Source of the DNA: Chitinophagales bacterium
GTDB lineage: Bacteria > Bacteroidota > Bacteroidia > Chitinophagales > JADIYW01
Length of the DNA stretch: 53,823 bases
Direction of reading: 5' to 3'
Assembly: GCA_017984135.1 (NCBI GenBank)
Contig: JAGNZZ010000011.1
Span: 1 to 53,823, forward strand
Numbering within the stretch: position 1 is the first letter of the stretch; each line of letters opens with the position of its first letter. The notes beneath the pieces were generated by a model, which saw only the letters and a program-made list of their open reading frames with translations, ran no database searches and was not told where the DNA came from. This document shows positions 8,527 to 17,318 of the stretch, piece after piece. The translations under genes and the position numbers were made by a program.

Positions 8527-9939
8527 TTATTCCGCTAAAATTTGTTGAATTAAATTGTCGTCTTTTAAATACGCACAAAAATCATATAACAATTCATGTA
8601 AATCAAAATTTTCTTGAAGCAATTGACGCAATAATATTTCTGCTTCTTTATTTCTATTATCCATAAATTCTATCGCACAACGAGCATAGTTTAATTCTAT
8701 TGTTGATTTACAGATTTTAAGACCAGTAAAAATAATTTCACGTGCATTTTCTGTATCACTATACATTGCCATAATTTTTGCCATCACAAAATAAGCTTCA
8801 TAGCGATTCATAAATAAATCGATAGCCGTTTCACAGGCATCCAAAGCTACATCTGACTCACCAATTTCTAAAGCAGCTTCAGCCATTGCTAAGCAAAATT
8901 CATATTGCTCTTTTTCCAACTCATTGGCTTTCTGAAATGATTTATATGCTTGTTCCCACAAACCTTCAATTTTATAAGTTTCACCAATTCTAAAATAAGC
9001 CTCAGACATCGCTGGATTATCATGTACTGCTTTTCGAAAGCAATAACGTGCCATCTTGTTGTTTCCTAATGCTTCATGACATTTCCCTTGTAAAAAATAA
9101 ATTTCATCATCTGCTTCAAATGTTTCACATAAATCTTTTATTACATCTAATGATTTTTGATATTGTCCATTTTTAAAATGCAATTCTGCCAATTCTTGAA
9201 ACATGAAATCATCATCATCATTAATTGCCAATGCATATTCAAATGCATCCACTGATTTTTCATACAAATTCATTCCACGATACGTACTTGCTAAGTTATA
9301 CCATGCTAAATAATTATATGGATTTTCATCAATCATGTTTAAGTGGATAGGCAAACTATCTTCATATCTATCTGTTATTTCAATACAAAAATTAAACCTA
9401 TTCAAGGCTTCTTCATTCATTGGATCAATGTCTAAACAAGCGACCAAGCAATCATACACTTCAAAATACTTTTCCCAATCTTCATACACATCACACATTT
9501 GCAAATACACATCTGGTAAATCCTCTTGACTGCTTATTAATAATAGATTTTTTAAAATATCGATAGCATCTTCGTATCGAGATTGATATGCAAAAATTTC
9601 TGCTCTTAAAATATATATTCCTGTTTCTGAACTTTCATACATTTCTGCAGTATCTAATAATTGCAATGCCAATTCTATTTGCTTTTTTTCAAACAAAAAT
9701 TGTGCTTTTCGAGTTAGCAAACCTGCCGAATAAGGATATTGTTCCAAAGATTGTTCAGTTACAGCTAATGCATCTTCCGAACGACCCATTTGCTGGTAAT
9801 AATCTATTATTGCCTCGTAGTCGTCTAACTCAAAAAATAAATGTTGAGCTCCAAAAATAGATTTTTCATATTTATCTACCAATTCAATAATATTGATGCT
9901 TTCTTCTTCTTCCTCGTTATTAAAATCATAATTACCCAT
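8527..9939 (-). CDS. Tetratricopeptide repeat protein
   Basis: 470 residues, strongly acidic at the N-terminus (a stretch of glutamates around 8-13) and built almost wholly of TPR units with the usual A/Y/F spacing, about ten repeats. No signal peptide, membrane helix or enzymatic domain is visible, so it is probably a cytoplasmic scaffold. Large TPR proteins of this form are commonly found upstream of aroE in Bacteroidota; that is from memory. A TAACTTTG -7 box lies 42 bases upstream of the start. Confidence 0.85.
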   Translation of the reverse strand: MGNYDFNNEEEEESINIIELVDKYEKSIFGAQHLFFELDDYEAIIDYYQQMGRSEDALAVTEQSLEQYPYSAGLLTRKAQFLFEKKQIELALQLLDTAEMYESSETGIYILRAEIFAYQSRYEDAIDILKNLLLISSQEDLPDVYLQMCDVYEDWEKYFEVYDCLVACLDIDPMNEEALNRFNFCIEITDRYEDSLPIHLNMIDENPYNYLAWYNLASTYRGMNLYEKSVDAFEYALAINDDDDFMFQELAELHFKNGQYQKSLDVIKDLCETFEADDEIYFLQGKCHEALGNNKMARYCFRKAVHDNPAMSEAYFRIGETYKIEGLWEQAYKSFQKANELEKEQYEFCLAMAEAALEIGESDVALDACETAIDLFMNRYEAYFVMAKIMAMYSDTENAREIIFTGLKICKSTIELNYARCAIEFMDNRNKEAEILLRQLLQENFDLHELLYDFCAYLKDDNLIQQILAE

Positions 9940-9980
9940 AGACTTTTCTTATAATCGGGTTAATAATACTTTCTATATTT

Positions 9981-9988
9981 CAAAGTTA
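9981..9988 (-). promoter_or_regulatory. Candidate -7 box for the TPR gene
   Basis: On the minus strand this reads TAACTTTG, an exact match to the Bacteroidota TAnnTTTG consensus. It is 42 bases from the ATG at 9939. No clear TTG at the -33 position was found, so this is a partial match only. Confidence 0.4.
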
Positions 9989-10035
9989 ATACTTAATATT
10001 GTATTCTATTTTATTAGAAAAGTTAAATGTAAAAA

Positions 10036-11385
10036 ATGAGATTAACTTCAATAGTTATTAACATTTTAATAGTAATTATGTATCGTTCTGTTTATGGTCA
10101 ACAGAATACCGATACTTTAGTGGAAACCAAAGCCAATAACAAAACCATTCAATCCGATTACGTAATTAAGAAAAAGGCTCCACGGCAGTATCATAAATTG
10201 CAAAAAATCCAAACAAAATATCTGCATTGGATTGACAAAAAAAACAGAGAGTTTCCATTTGCAGTACCAGCAATTGCTTACAATAAATACGATGGCGTTC
10301 AAGTTGGTGCGGCGCTTATCAACTTAAAACAACCAATTAAAAATGTTGATTTTACAGCAACTCTTTTTTATGGAATAAAATCAAGAAAGGCAAACGGAAC
10401 TGCCAAAATAGATTATTATGCACGAATAAAAAAAAGTGCCGTTACATTAATTAAGCCCGGATTAAAATTCCAATCTTTCACTTATGCTAATTTCTCTCAG
10501 CCATTAAAGTACTATGTATTATCACCAGAAATACTTTTACAACTCAATCATAAAACAGAAAAGCTAGAAAAAATTGAACATCAATTATTATTTAAAAATA
10601 ATACCGTATTACTAAAAGATTTAACTTTAGATGCTTTTAATCAATTAAATAAAGATACACTTACACGTTTTTATGCCAATACATTACGTTATACTTTTAA
10701 ACGAAATGATGAAAATTTTCCAGTATCTGCAAGTTTAAATATAGAACAAACTAAACATTTCGTTAAAACCTATTTTGAAGCAAATTCATTTATTAGATAT
10801 CAACTTAAAGATTACAAAACGGGTGTTCATCTTCGAATGTTTGTAGGTGGTTTTTTATGGCGAAGTAATAATTTTCGTTTTCGTTTACATCCAGATGTTG
10901 GCTTTAATTTGAATGGCAAACGTGGTGAACAAGATTACCTTTATAATGATATCTATTTAGGAAGAAATGAACAAGCCAATTTTAGCGGAAGACAGATTAC
11001 AAAAAGTGATGGATTCTTTAAAGTAACAACACCATTTAATGCTATAGAAACCGGACAAACAGTAGATTGGTTACTGGCATTTAATTTAAAAATTGATTTC
11101 CCAATTAAATATGTGCCTCTAAAATTATTTTTAGATTTAGGCTATTCATTTGATAATCATTTGAACCCAAACAACTTGTTACCAATTAAAGGATTTCAAT
11201 ATGATGGTGGTTTTATGTTGAGCTTTTTTGAGGAAGGCTTTGAAATATATTTTCCATTATTTTACAGTAAAGAATATAAAACATACATTAAATCCAATGC
11301 ACCAAAATTTGGACAACGAATTACTTTTTTAATGGACTTACATAAATTAGAAATGCATAAAAAAATTAGAACCATGAAATTCTAA
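10036..11385 (+). CDS. Outer-membrane beta-barrel protein
   Basis: 449 residues with a signal peptide (about 1-21, ending VYGQ), a basic linker, then alternating amphipathic strands up to a terminal phenylalanine, as in outer-membrane barrels. The segment around 85-120 (YNKYDGVQVG, then TLFYGIKSRKANG) resembles the barrel that some Bacteroidota M1-type peptidases carry at their C-terminus; here it stands alone without a peptidase domain. That resemblance is from memory. The following hbd gene starts 30 bases after the stop. Function unknown; a porin or surface anchor is possible. Confidence 0.75.
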   Translation: MRLTSIVINILIVIMYRSVYGQQNTDTLVETKANNKTIQSDYVIKKKAPRQYHKLQKIQTKYLHWIDKKNREFPFAVPAIAYNKYDGVQVGAALINLKQPIKNVDFTATLFYGIKSRKANGTAKIDYYARIKKSAVTLIKPGLKFQSFTYANFSQPLKYYVLSPEILLQLNHKTEKLEKIEHQLLFKNNTVLLKDLTLDAFNQLNKDTLTRFYANTLRYTFKRNDENFPVSASLNIEQTKHFVKTYFEANSFIRYQLKDYKTGVHLRMFVGGFLWRSNNFRFRLHPDVGFNLNGKRGEQDYLYNDIYLGRNEQANFSGRQITKSDGFFKVTTPFNAIETGQTVDWLLAFNLKIDFPIKYVPLKLFLDLGYSFDNHLNPNNLLPIKGFQYDGGFMLSFFEEGFEIYFPLFYSKEYKTYIKSNAPKFGQRITFLMDLHKLEMHKKIRTMKF

Positions 11386-11415
11386 CTAAAAAAATCAACT
11401 TAAATAAATACAAAA

Positions 11416-12309
11416 ATGGGAATTAAAAACATTACAGTTATTGGCTCTGGAACCATGGGAAATGGAATTGCACACGTTTGTGCACAATATGGTTTTCAAG
11501 TGGCATTAGTAGATATTGCACAAGCTGCATTAGACAAAGCATTAATAACTGTTACAAAAAACTTAGACAGACAGATCCAAAAAGGCAGTATTACAGAAGA
11601 TATAAAAACTCAAACGTTACAAAACATAAAAACATTTACCGTATTAAAAGAAGGTGTTACCAATGCCGACTTAGTTATTGAAGCAGCATCAGAAAACTTC
11701 AATATAAAAGAAAAAATATTTCGTGAGTTAGATGAACTTTGTGCACCACATTGTATTTTAGCAAGCAATACTTCTTCCATATCTATCACTAAGATTGGTG
11801 CTTGCACCAAACGTGCCGATAAAGTTATTGGTATGCATTTCATGAATCCGGTTCCATTGATGAAATTAGTGGAAGTGATTCGTGGGTATGCCACGTCTAA
11901 CGAAACAAATAATTTAGTTTTTGAAGTATCTAAAAAATTACAAAAAATTCCAGTAGAAGTTAATGATTATCCCGGATTCGTGGCTAATAGAATTTTAATG
12001 CCAATGATAAACGAAGCCATTTACACATTATTTGAAGGTGTTGCTGGTGTGCATGAAATTGATACCGTAATGAAATTAGGCATGGCACATCCAATGGGTC
12101 CATTACAGTTGGCTGATTTTATTGGCTTAGATGTTTGCTTAGCCATACTTAAAGTATTACACGATGGTTTTGGCAATCCCAAATACGCACCATGTCCACT
12201 ATTGGTAAATATGGTTACTGCTGGTTATTTAGGTGCTAAAAGTGGGGAAGGTTTTTATAAATACGAAGCTGGAAATAAAGAATTAATAGTTAGCTCCATG
12301 TTTAAATGA
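11416..12309 (+). CDS. 3-hydroxybutyryl-CoA dehydrogenase
   Basis: 297 residues, full length for the short 3-hydroxyacyl-CoA dehydrogenases. It interconverts 3-hydroxyacyl-CoA and 3-oxoacyl-CoA using NAD. The Rossmann loop GSGTMG (10-15) and D33 at the end of the second strand indicate NAD rather than NADP. S120, H141 in GMHFMNPVP and E153 form the catalytic set. The helical dimerisation domain begins near 185 with the DYPGFVANR motif. Roles in fatty-acid degradation or butanoate metabolism both fit; no thiolase or crotonase neighbours are present to decide. Confidence 0.93.
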   Translation: MGIKNITVIGSGTMGNGIAHVCAQYGFQVALVDIAQAALDKALITVTKNLDRQIQKGSITEDIKTQTLQNIKTFTVLKEGVTNADLVIEAASENFNIKEKIFRELDELCAPHCILASNTSSISITKIGACTKRADKVIGMHFMNPVPLMKLVEVIRGYATSNETNNLVFEVSKKLQKIPVEVNDYPGFVANRILMPMINEAIYTLFEGVAGVHEIDTVMKLGMAHPMGPLQLADFIGLDVCLAILKVLHDGFGNPKYAPCPLLVNMVTAGYLGAKSGEGFYKYEAGNKELIVSSMFK

Positions 12310-12398
12310 TAAAATATTCTAATTTTTAACAAATAAATTAACGCAAATAATTAACATAAGTCAATTTTTTTCTAAATTAGATTGATAAAATCAAACGA

Positions 12399-13358
12399 AT
12401 GAAAAAAATTACTTTATTGAGTTTTGCGGTTGCCATAATCATGGCATCTTGTCAAAAAAACAACTTAACTGATGATGAAAATACATCACCCATCTTACAC
12501 AGAAACTGTGCCTCACAAGAAGTGTTAGAAGCACAAATAAAAGCAGATCCTGAGTTAGAACAACGCATGTCTAATTTTGAAAAAATTATAGAAAACAATA
12601 TAAAAAATAATGCATCTGCTCGTTTAGTAAATGGTGTAATCGAAATTCCGGTGGTGGTAAATGTGTTATACAAATCAACGGCACAAAATATTTCTACCAC
12701 TCAAATCCAATCACAAATTGATGTATTAAATGAAGACTTTAATGCAACCAATGCGGATTCCTACAAAGTACCATCTAACTTTCAAAACGTAAAAGCAAAT
12801 GTTGGTATTCGTTTTGTTTTAGACAAAGTGGTTCGCAAGAAAACATCTAAAACATCATGGAGTACCAATGATGCAATGAAAAAATCATCTTCAGGTGGAA
12901 TTAGCGCAACCACTCCAACTACAAAATTGAATATTTGGGTTTGTAATTTAAGTGGTGGTGTTTTAGGATACGCTCAATTTCCAGGCGGAGCATCCTCAAC
13001 AGATGGCGTAGTTATTTTATCTACAGCATTTGGAAGAGTAGGAACAGCTTCCGCACCATTTAACAAAGGCAGAACGGCTACGCATGAAGTTGGCCATTGG
13101 TTAAACTTACGTCATATTTGGGGCGATGCCACTTGTGGCTCTGACTTAGTAAGTGACACACCAACACACAACACCGCTAATTATGGTTGCCCAGCTGCTA
13201 GCCATAAATCTACTTGCTCAGGCACGCCATTGGAAATGTGGATGAATTTTATGGATTATACAGATGATGCTTGTATGTATATGTTCTCCAATGGACAAAA
13301 ATCAAGAGTGTTGGCTACGTTTGCTTCCGGCGGACCAAGAGCATCTTTTGCACAATAA
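12399..13358 (+). CDS. M43 (pappalysin-type) zinc metalloprotease lipoprotein
   Basis: 319 residues. The N-terminus is a lipoprotein signal with MASC and C18 as the anchor. The catalytic zinc site is HEVGHWLNLRH (H229, E230, H233, H239), followed by a cysteine-bearing segment and the Met-turn region MNFMDYTDD, all as in the cytophagalysin/ulilysin branch of M43. An N-terminal pro-region (about 20-85) precedes the domain. It probably acts outside the cell or on the outer membrane in protein degradation. No C-terminal sorting domain is present, unlike secreted relatives, which agrees with lipid anchoring. A terminator follows. Confidence 0.92.
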   Translation: MKKITLLSFAVAIIMASCQKNNLTDDENTSPILHRNCASQEVLEAQIKADPELEQRMSNFEKIIENNIKNNASARLVNGVIEIPVVVNVLYKSTAQNISTTQIQSQIDVLNEDFNATNADSYKVPSNFQNVKANVGIRFVLDKVVRKKTSKTSWSTNDAMKKSSSGGISATTPTTKLNIWVCNLSGGVLGYAQFPGGASSTDGVVILSTAFGRVGTASAPFNKGRTATHEVGHWLNLRHIWGDATCGSDLVSDTPTHNTANYGCPAASHKSTCSGTPLEMWMNFMDYTDDACMYMFSNGQKSRVLATFASGGPRASFAQ

Positions 13359-13383
13359 ACAAAATAACTTAATATTTTATTTT

Positions 13384-13412
13384 ATAGCAATCTACGGATT
13401 GCTATTTTTTTT
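13384..13412 (+). terminator. Intrinsic terminator after the M43 protease
   Basis: A perfect 9-bp stem ATAGCAATC (13384-13392)/GATTGCTAT (13397-13405) with loop TACG is followed by a T-run to 13412. It sits 26 bases after the stop codon. Confidence 0.88.
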
Positions 13413-13482
13413 CAACTCAACAAGAAAATAAATGAGATTAAATTTACAAAAATGAAAATATCAAGCATATAAAAACATCAAC

Positions 13483-13504
13483 AAAAAAAGGGCAACACAG
13501 TTGC
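13483..13504 (-). terminator. Weak terminator-like hairpin downstream of suhB
   Basis: On the minus strand GCAAC-TGT-GTTGC is followed by CC and seven T residues. The stem has only five base pairs, so efficiency is doubtful, but its place about 50 bases after the suhB stop fits termination of the minus-strand run. Confidence 0.35.
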
Positions 13505-13551
13505 TAAAAAAATAAATGCCATTAAATAATTAAAAATGAAACCAAATGGAA

Positions 13552-14343
13552 TTAAAAATGACTTCTAAAAGCCGCTAAAAATTCTTCCGAAATATTAGGA
13601 TTCACACTAATCATTTCTCTACCAAAAAGCCAATTATTGCCACTATTAAAATCTAAAACTATACCACCTGCTTCTTGTACTATTAATGCACCGGCAGCCA
13701 CATCCCAAGGAGCTAAGGAATGTTCGAAAAATGCATCAAATCTTCCACATGCTGTATAACATAAATCTACAGATGCAGCACCTAAACGACGTATGCCACG
13801 AGTATGCGACATTAAAAATTTTAAAAATGAAATGTATTTTTCTAATACATCAAAATCATAATAAGGAAAACCGGTAGCGACTAAACTATCTGACAATAAA
13901 GATGTGGACGACACATGGATTTTACTTCCATTTAAATAGGCTCCATTATTTTTAGTCGCATAAAATAATTCATTTCTATTAATTTCAAAAACAACACCTA
14001 CCACAATTACATCTTTGTATTTCAATGCCACTGAAATTGCAAACACTGGAATTTGATGAATAAAATTAGTAGTACCATCTAATGGATCAACAATCCATTG
14101 CCACTCACCTTGCGCAGCTTCAATGGTATTTTCTTCCGTTAAGAAAGTAGCTATGTTTATTATTTTTTTTAATTCGCTAACCAATATTTTTTCAGCTTCT
14201 TTATCAACATACGTCACCAAACTATTTAATGATTTTGTTTCGATATGCGCTTGATTAATTTTACCCATCTCCTTTTGAATAAACTGAGCCGCTAGTTGCA
14301 CTGCGTAAATAGTTTGAGTTTGAATCTGAATTAAATCTTGCAT
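13552..14343 (-). CDS. suhB: Inositol monophosphatase family protein
   Basis: 263 residues, the usual length. Metal-binding motifs are E70 in LTEENT, D86/D89 in IVDPLDGTTNF, and a late WDVAAGALIVQEAGG with the third aspartate. The family dephosphorylates myo-inositol-1-phosphate and related substrates with Mg2+; in bacteria SuhB can also act in rRNA transcription. The start is six bases after the rsmI stop, so translation is probably coupled. The substrate cannot be fixed from sequence. Confidence 0.92.
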   Translation of the reverse strand: MQDLIQIQTQTIYAVQLAAQFIQKEMGKINQAHIETKSLNSLVTYVDKEAEKILVSELKKIINIATFLTEENTIEAAQGEWQWIVDPLDGTTNFIHQIPVFAISVALKYKDVIVVGVVFEINRNELFYATKNNGAYLNGSKIHVSSTSLLSDSLVATGFPYYDFDVLEKYISFLKFLMSHTRGIRRLGAASVDLCYTACGRFDAFFEHSLAPWDVAAGALIVQEAGGIVLDFNSGNNWLFGREMISVNPNISEEFLAAFRSHF

Positions 14344-14349
14344 AATTAT

Positions 14350-15069
14350 TTATTTCAGTTGGTATTTTTCTTTATTCGTTTTACTTGCATTTTTTTCTTT
14401 GACTTTACCTTCAAGCACAACAACAAATTCACCTTTCGGTTCTTTTAGCGTAAAATGATTTATCGCATTTTCAACAGTACCTCTAAATGTTTCTTCAAAT
14501 TTTTTGGTTAATTCTCTACTTATAGAAACATAATGTTGTGCACCAAAATATTCTTGAAGTTCATGCAATAATTTTAAAATACGATAGGGCGATTCGTAAA
14601 GAACAACGGTACGTTCCTCATTTTGCAAAGCTACTAAACGTTTTTGTCTTCCTTTTTGATGTGGTAAAAAACCTTCAAACACAAACCTATCCAACGGGAA
14701 ACCTGAATGAACTAAAGCCGGCACCAATGCTGTTGCACCTGGTAAACATTCAACTTCAATTTCATTTTTCAAACATTCACGTACGATTAAAAAGCCTGGG
14801 TCGGAAATTCCGGGCGTGCCTGCATCCGAAACCAATGCCATTGTTATTCCGGATTTTATTTTCTGAATTATATTTTCTACTGCTTTATGTTCATTGTCTT
14901 TATGATAAGCTTGCAAAGGCGTTTCAATGGAATAATGTTGACATAAAAACTTTGAAGTACGTGTATCTTCAGCCAAAATTAATTGAACTGACTTTAATAC
15001 ATCTACTGCACGAAACGTCATGTCTCGCAAATTACCAATTGGTGTGGGAACGATATACAGTTTTGCCAT
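14350..15069 (-). CDS. rsmI: 16S rRNA (cytidine1402-2'-O)-methyltransferase
   Basis: 239 residues of the tetrapyrrole-methylase fold. It methylates the ribose of C1402 in the ribosomal decoding centre with S-adenosylmethionine. Typical segments are IVPTPIGNLRDMT at the N-terminus, LAEDTRTSKFL, LVSDAGTPGISDPG (about 78-91), LPGATALVPALVHSGFP and YESPYRI. The C-terminus is short and basic. It precedes suhB by six bases and follows the acidic hypothetical gene by 55. Confidence 0.95.
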   Translation of the reverse strand: MAKLYIVPTPIGNLRDMTFRAVDVLKSVQLILAEDTRTSKFLCQHYSIETPLQAYHKDNEHKAVENIIQKIKSGITMALVSDAGTPGISDPGFLIVRECLKNEIEVECLPGATALVPALVHSGFPLDRFVFEGFLPHQKGRQKRLVALQNEERTVVLYESPYRILKLLHELQEYFGAQHYVSISRELTKKFEETFRGTVENAINHFTLKEPKGEFVVVLEGKVKEKNASKTNKEKYQLK

Positions 15070-15124
15070 GCAGTAAAATTAATAAATTATGTGTAAGCAA
15101 CTAAAACAGGTATTCATCTAATTT

Positions 15125-15697
15125 TCATTCAAGAATTTTTAATTGTTTGTCTTCTAAAAAAGAAATTAAATGTAAAGGTTTAAATTTTCTCCAATTTAAA
15201 TCTTCGCTAAAGAATAATGTGGAAATATAGTAGTGAATATTAGCCTGTTGCATTTCGGAAATGATATGTTCTCTAAAATTAAGCGCAATAATCCAACCAT
15301 TTTTTTCTTTAATATCATCGTACCATTCTTCATAATAATCATGGCTATCGCTGAAAAACTCCAATAAATTATCGCCTATCAAAACAAACTTAAAAATACC
15401 ATGTTGAATTAAACCGTCCACGATGTCTCTTTTTAAAAACTCAATATCATTTTCTCTACAATCATTCCATTCACCAATAAATTCAATGATGGCAACGCCT
15501 TTGTTATAGTTAACGTACAAGAGTTTTAAGTATAAGGTTTCAGAACCAAAATAATCCCATTGTGGATGAATGTAGTAGTTATAAATTGTATCTACAAATT
15601 CAAACTCGCTGTATTCTTTACCATAGAAGGGAGATTTTTCATCTTCTTCTGCTTTATAAAAATCACGCCATTTCCAAAAAGGTTCAATTGTATGCAT
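15125..15697 (-). CDS. Acidic, aromatic-rich protein of unknown function
   Basis: 190 residues, unusually rich in tryptophan, tyrosine, phenylalanine and acidic residues (for example SDSHDYYEEWYDDI near 115-128). No signal peptide or membrane helix is visible; an alpha/beta fold is likely. I recognise no domain. It starts 26 bases after the BadF-type kinase gene and precedes rsmI, so it belongs to a minus-strand run of four genes and is likely expressed with them. Similar proteins seem to be restricted to Bacteroidota, which I cannot verify here. Confidence 0.75.
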   Translation of the reverse strand: MHTIEPFWKWRDFYKAEEDEKSPFYGKEYSEFEFVDTIYNYYIHPQWDYFGSETLYLKLLYVNYNKGVAIIEFIGEWNDCRENDIEFLKRDIVDGLIQHGIFKFVLIGDNLLEFFSDSHDYYEEWYDDIKEKNGWIIALNFREHIISEMQQANIHYYISTLFFSEDLNWRKFKPLHLISFLEDKQLKILE

Positions 15698-15723
15698 GAT
15701 ATTATTTTTTTAAAAAAAAATAT

Positions 15724-16575
15724 TTAGCGTTGTGCTATATAACAATTAGCAATTTCATCAATAGGATTAGTAACAAATTTACCCAATGCACATTCAAAAT
15801 CATCTGCTACTTTTTCTAACTCATTTTTAAATATGGTGGCAATTGAGCCAACAAATCCAATTGGATAATCTTGGTAATTTTCAAAACAAGTAATATGGAA
15901 ATCAAAAAATTCAGTAAAACCGCGTTGCAATAAAACTTGCACATAATCTGTTTCTCTGAATTTTGAGAGTATAGGAGCAAAACTCGCTAAATATCTGTTC
16001 GGTGAAGCTTCTTTATACACTAAATGGAAAATCATGTTTTTCTCCAATTTGTATTCTGACAACAAATAAGATTCAATTTCCTGAGGTAATAGGTGATATA
16101 AGAAATCTCGAAGGATAATTTTGCCAAAATAAGCACCACTGGCTTCATCGCCAAGTACATAGCCAATTCCAGCATACGATTCAGTTAAGTGAACACCATC
16201 ATAAAAAACAGAATTAGAACCTGTACCAATAATGCATGCGATTCCGGGTTGTGTGCCGCAAGCTGCAATGGCGGCAGCTTTCATGTCGTGCTCTACGGAA
16301 ACGGAAGTCACTTTAGGAAATACATCACGCAACGCAGATTCTACCAATGCAATTCTTTCAGCACTGGAGCAACCGGCACCAAAATATTTAATCTCATTTA
16401 CATTATCAATTTTTTTAATTAAATCAGGATTACTGAAAATTTTTTGAATAATCTCCTCTTTACTATGAATTGTTGGGTAAATTCCTAAAGTAGTAAAATA
16501 TTCTTTTGAGCCTGTTGCATTGTCGTACAACAACCATGAAGTTTTAGTGGAACCACTATCTGCAAAAAGTGTCAT
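15724..16575 (-). CDS. BadF/BadG/BcrA/BcrD-type (N-acetylglucosamine kinase-like) ATPase
   Basis: 283 residues of the actin-like ATPase fold. The first phosphate loop is ADSGSTKTSW (about 5-14), the second is ACIIGTGSNSVFYDG, and the adenosine region is YVLGDEASGAYFGK. Members phosphorylate N-acetylglucosamine or related amino sugars with ATP, so a role in cell-wall sugar recycling is plausible. Length and motif order match the single-domain kinase branch rather than the benzoyl-CoA reductase activators. It heads the minus-strand run 16575 to 13552. Confidence 0.85.
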   Translation of the reverse strand: MTLFADSGSTKTSWLLYDNATGSKEYFTTLGIYPTIHSKEEIIQKIFSNPDLIKKIDNVNEIKYFGAGCSSAERIALVESALRDVFPKVTSVSVEHDMKAAAIAACGTQPGIACIIGTGSNSVFYDGVHLTESYAGIGYVLGDEASGAYFGKIILRDFLYHLLPQEIESYLLSEYKLEKNMIFHLVYKEASPNRYLASFAPILSKFRETDYVQVLLQRGFTEFFDFHITCFENYQDYPIGFVGSIATIFKNELEKVADDFECALGKFVTNPIDEIANCYIAQR

Positions 16576-16649
16576 TTAATTTTGTTTTATTTTATTTGCA
16601 AGTTACGATTTCCATTTAGAATGCCTATATTTAAATCTAATTATTTAGT

Positions 16650-17300
16650 ATGAAAACAGCAATATTATTGGGCGCTTCAGGTTTAGTTGGCGGTTATGTT
16701 TTAGAATATCTTTTAAATGATGATACTTATGAAAAAGTCATTGTCTTAAGTCGTAAAAACAGCAATCAACCTCATCCCAAAAAACAGGAATTAATCATCA
16801 ATTTTGATGAATTGGAACAGCATAAAAATGAGCTAAAAGCAGATGTAGTCTTTTGTTGCTTAGGTACAACTATTTCAAAAGCAGGCTCAAAAGAAGCCTT
16901 TAAAAAAGTGGACTATGAATATCCATTGAAAGTTGCCGAAATTGCCAAACAAAATGGTGCAAAATCCTATCTGTTAATTTCTGCGTTAGGTGCTTCAAAA
17001 AGTTCGATTGTTTTTTATAATCAAGTGAAAGGTGAAGTGGAGAATGCCATTCAACAATTGCAATTTGATGCTTTTCATATTTTACAACCGAGTTTAATTA
17101 TTGGTGAGCGAAAAGAAGCAAGGTTTACGGAAGGAATTGCTCAAAAAATATCTCCCATTTTAGATGGTGTTTTAGTAGGTTATTTATCAAAATATAAATC
17201 TATAAAAGCCGAACAGATTGCAAAAGCAATGGTGCATTATTCAAAACAAAATAAGCAAGGCACATTTAAACATGACAGTAAAGATTTACAACAAGTTTGA
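16650..17300 (+). CDS. Small NAD(P)-binding Rossmann protein (HTATIP2/atypical SDR-like)
   Basis: 216 residues. The nucleotide motif GASGLVGGYV (8-17) is followed by LSRKNS, the CCLGTT strand end near 71-76, an SALGASKSS segment and YNQVKGEVE, where tyrosine and lysine fit the YxxxK pair of short-chain dehydrogenases. The pattern LQPSLIIGER is typical of NAD(P)H-binding proteins related to HTATIP2/TIP30. The substrate is unknown. The gene is divergent from the BadF-type kinase and convergent with rocD, with only 18 bases to the rocD stop. Confidence 0.85.
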   Translation: MKTAILLGASGLVGGYVLEYLLNDDTYEKVIVLSRKNSNQPHPKKQELIINFDELEQHKNELKADVVFCCLGTTISKAGSKEAFKKVDYEYPLKVAEIAKQNGAKSYLLISALGASKSSIVFYNQVKGEVENAIQQLQFDAFHILQPSLIIGERKEARFTEGIAQKISPILDGVLVGYLSKYKSIKAEQIAKAMVHYSKQNKQGTFKHDSKDLQQV

Positions 17301-17318
17301 TGTGTTTATGGCTACTTC

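Noticed and set aside
8468-8578. Long N-terminal extension of aroE
   Set aside because: It overlaps the TPR gene and does not resemble the family, whose members start at the MKQYGLIGYP segment.
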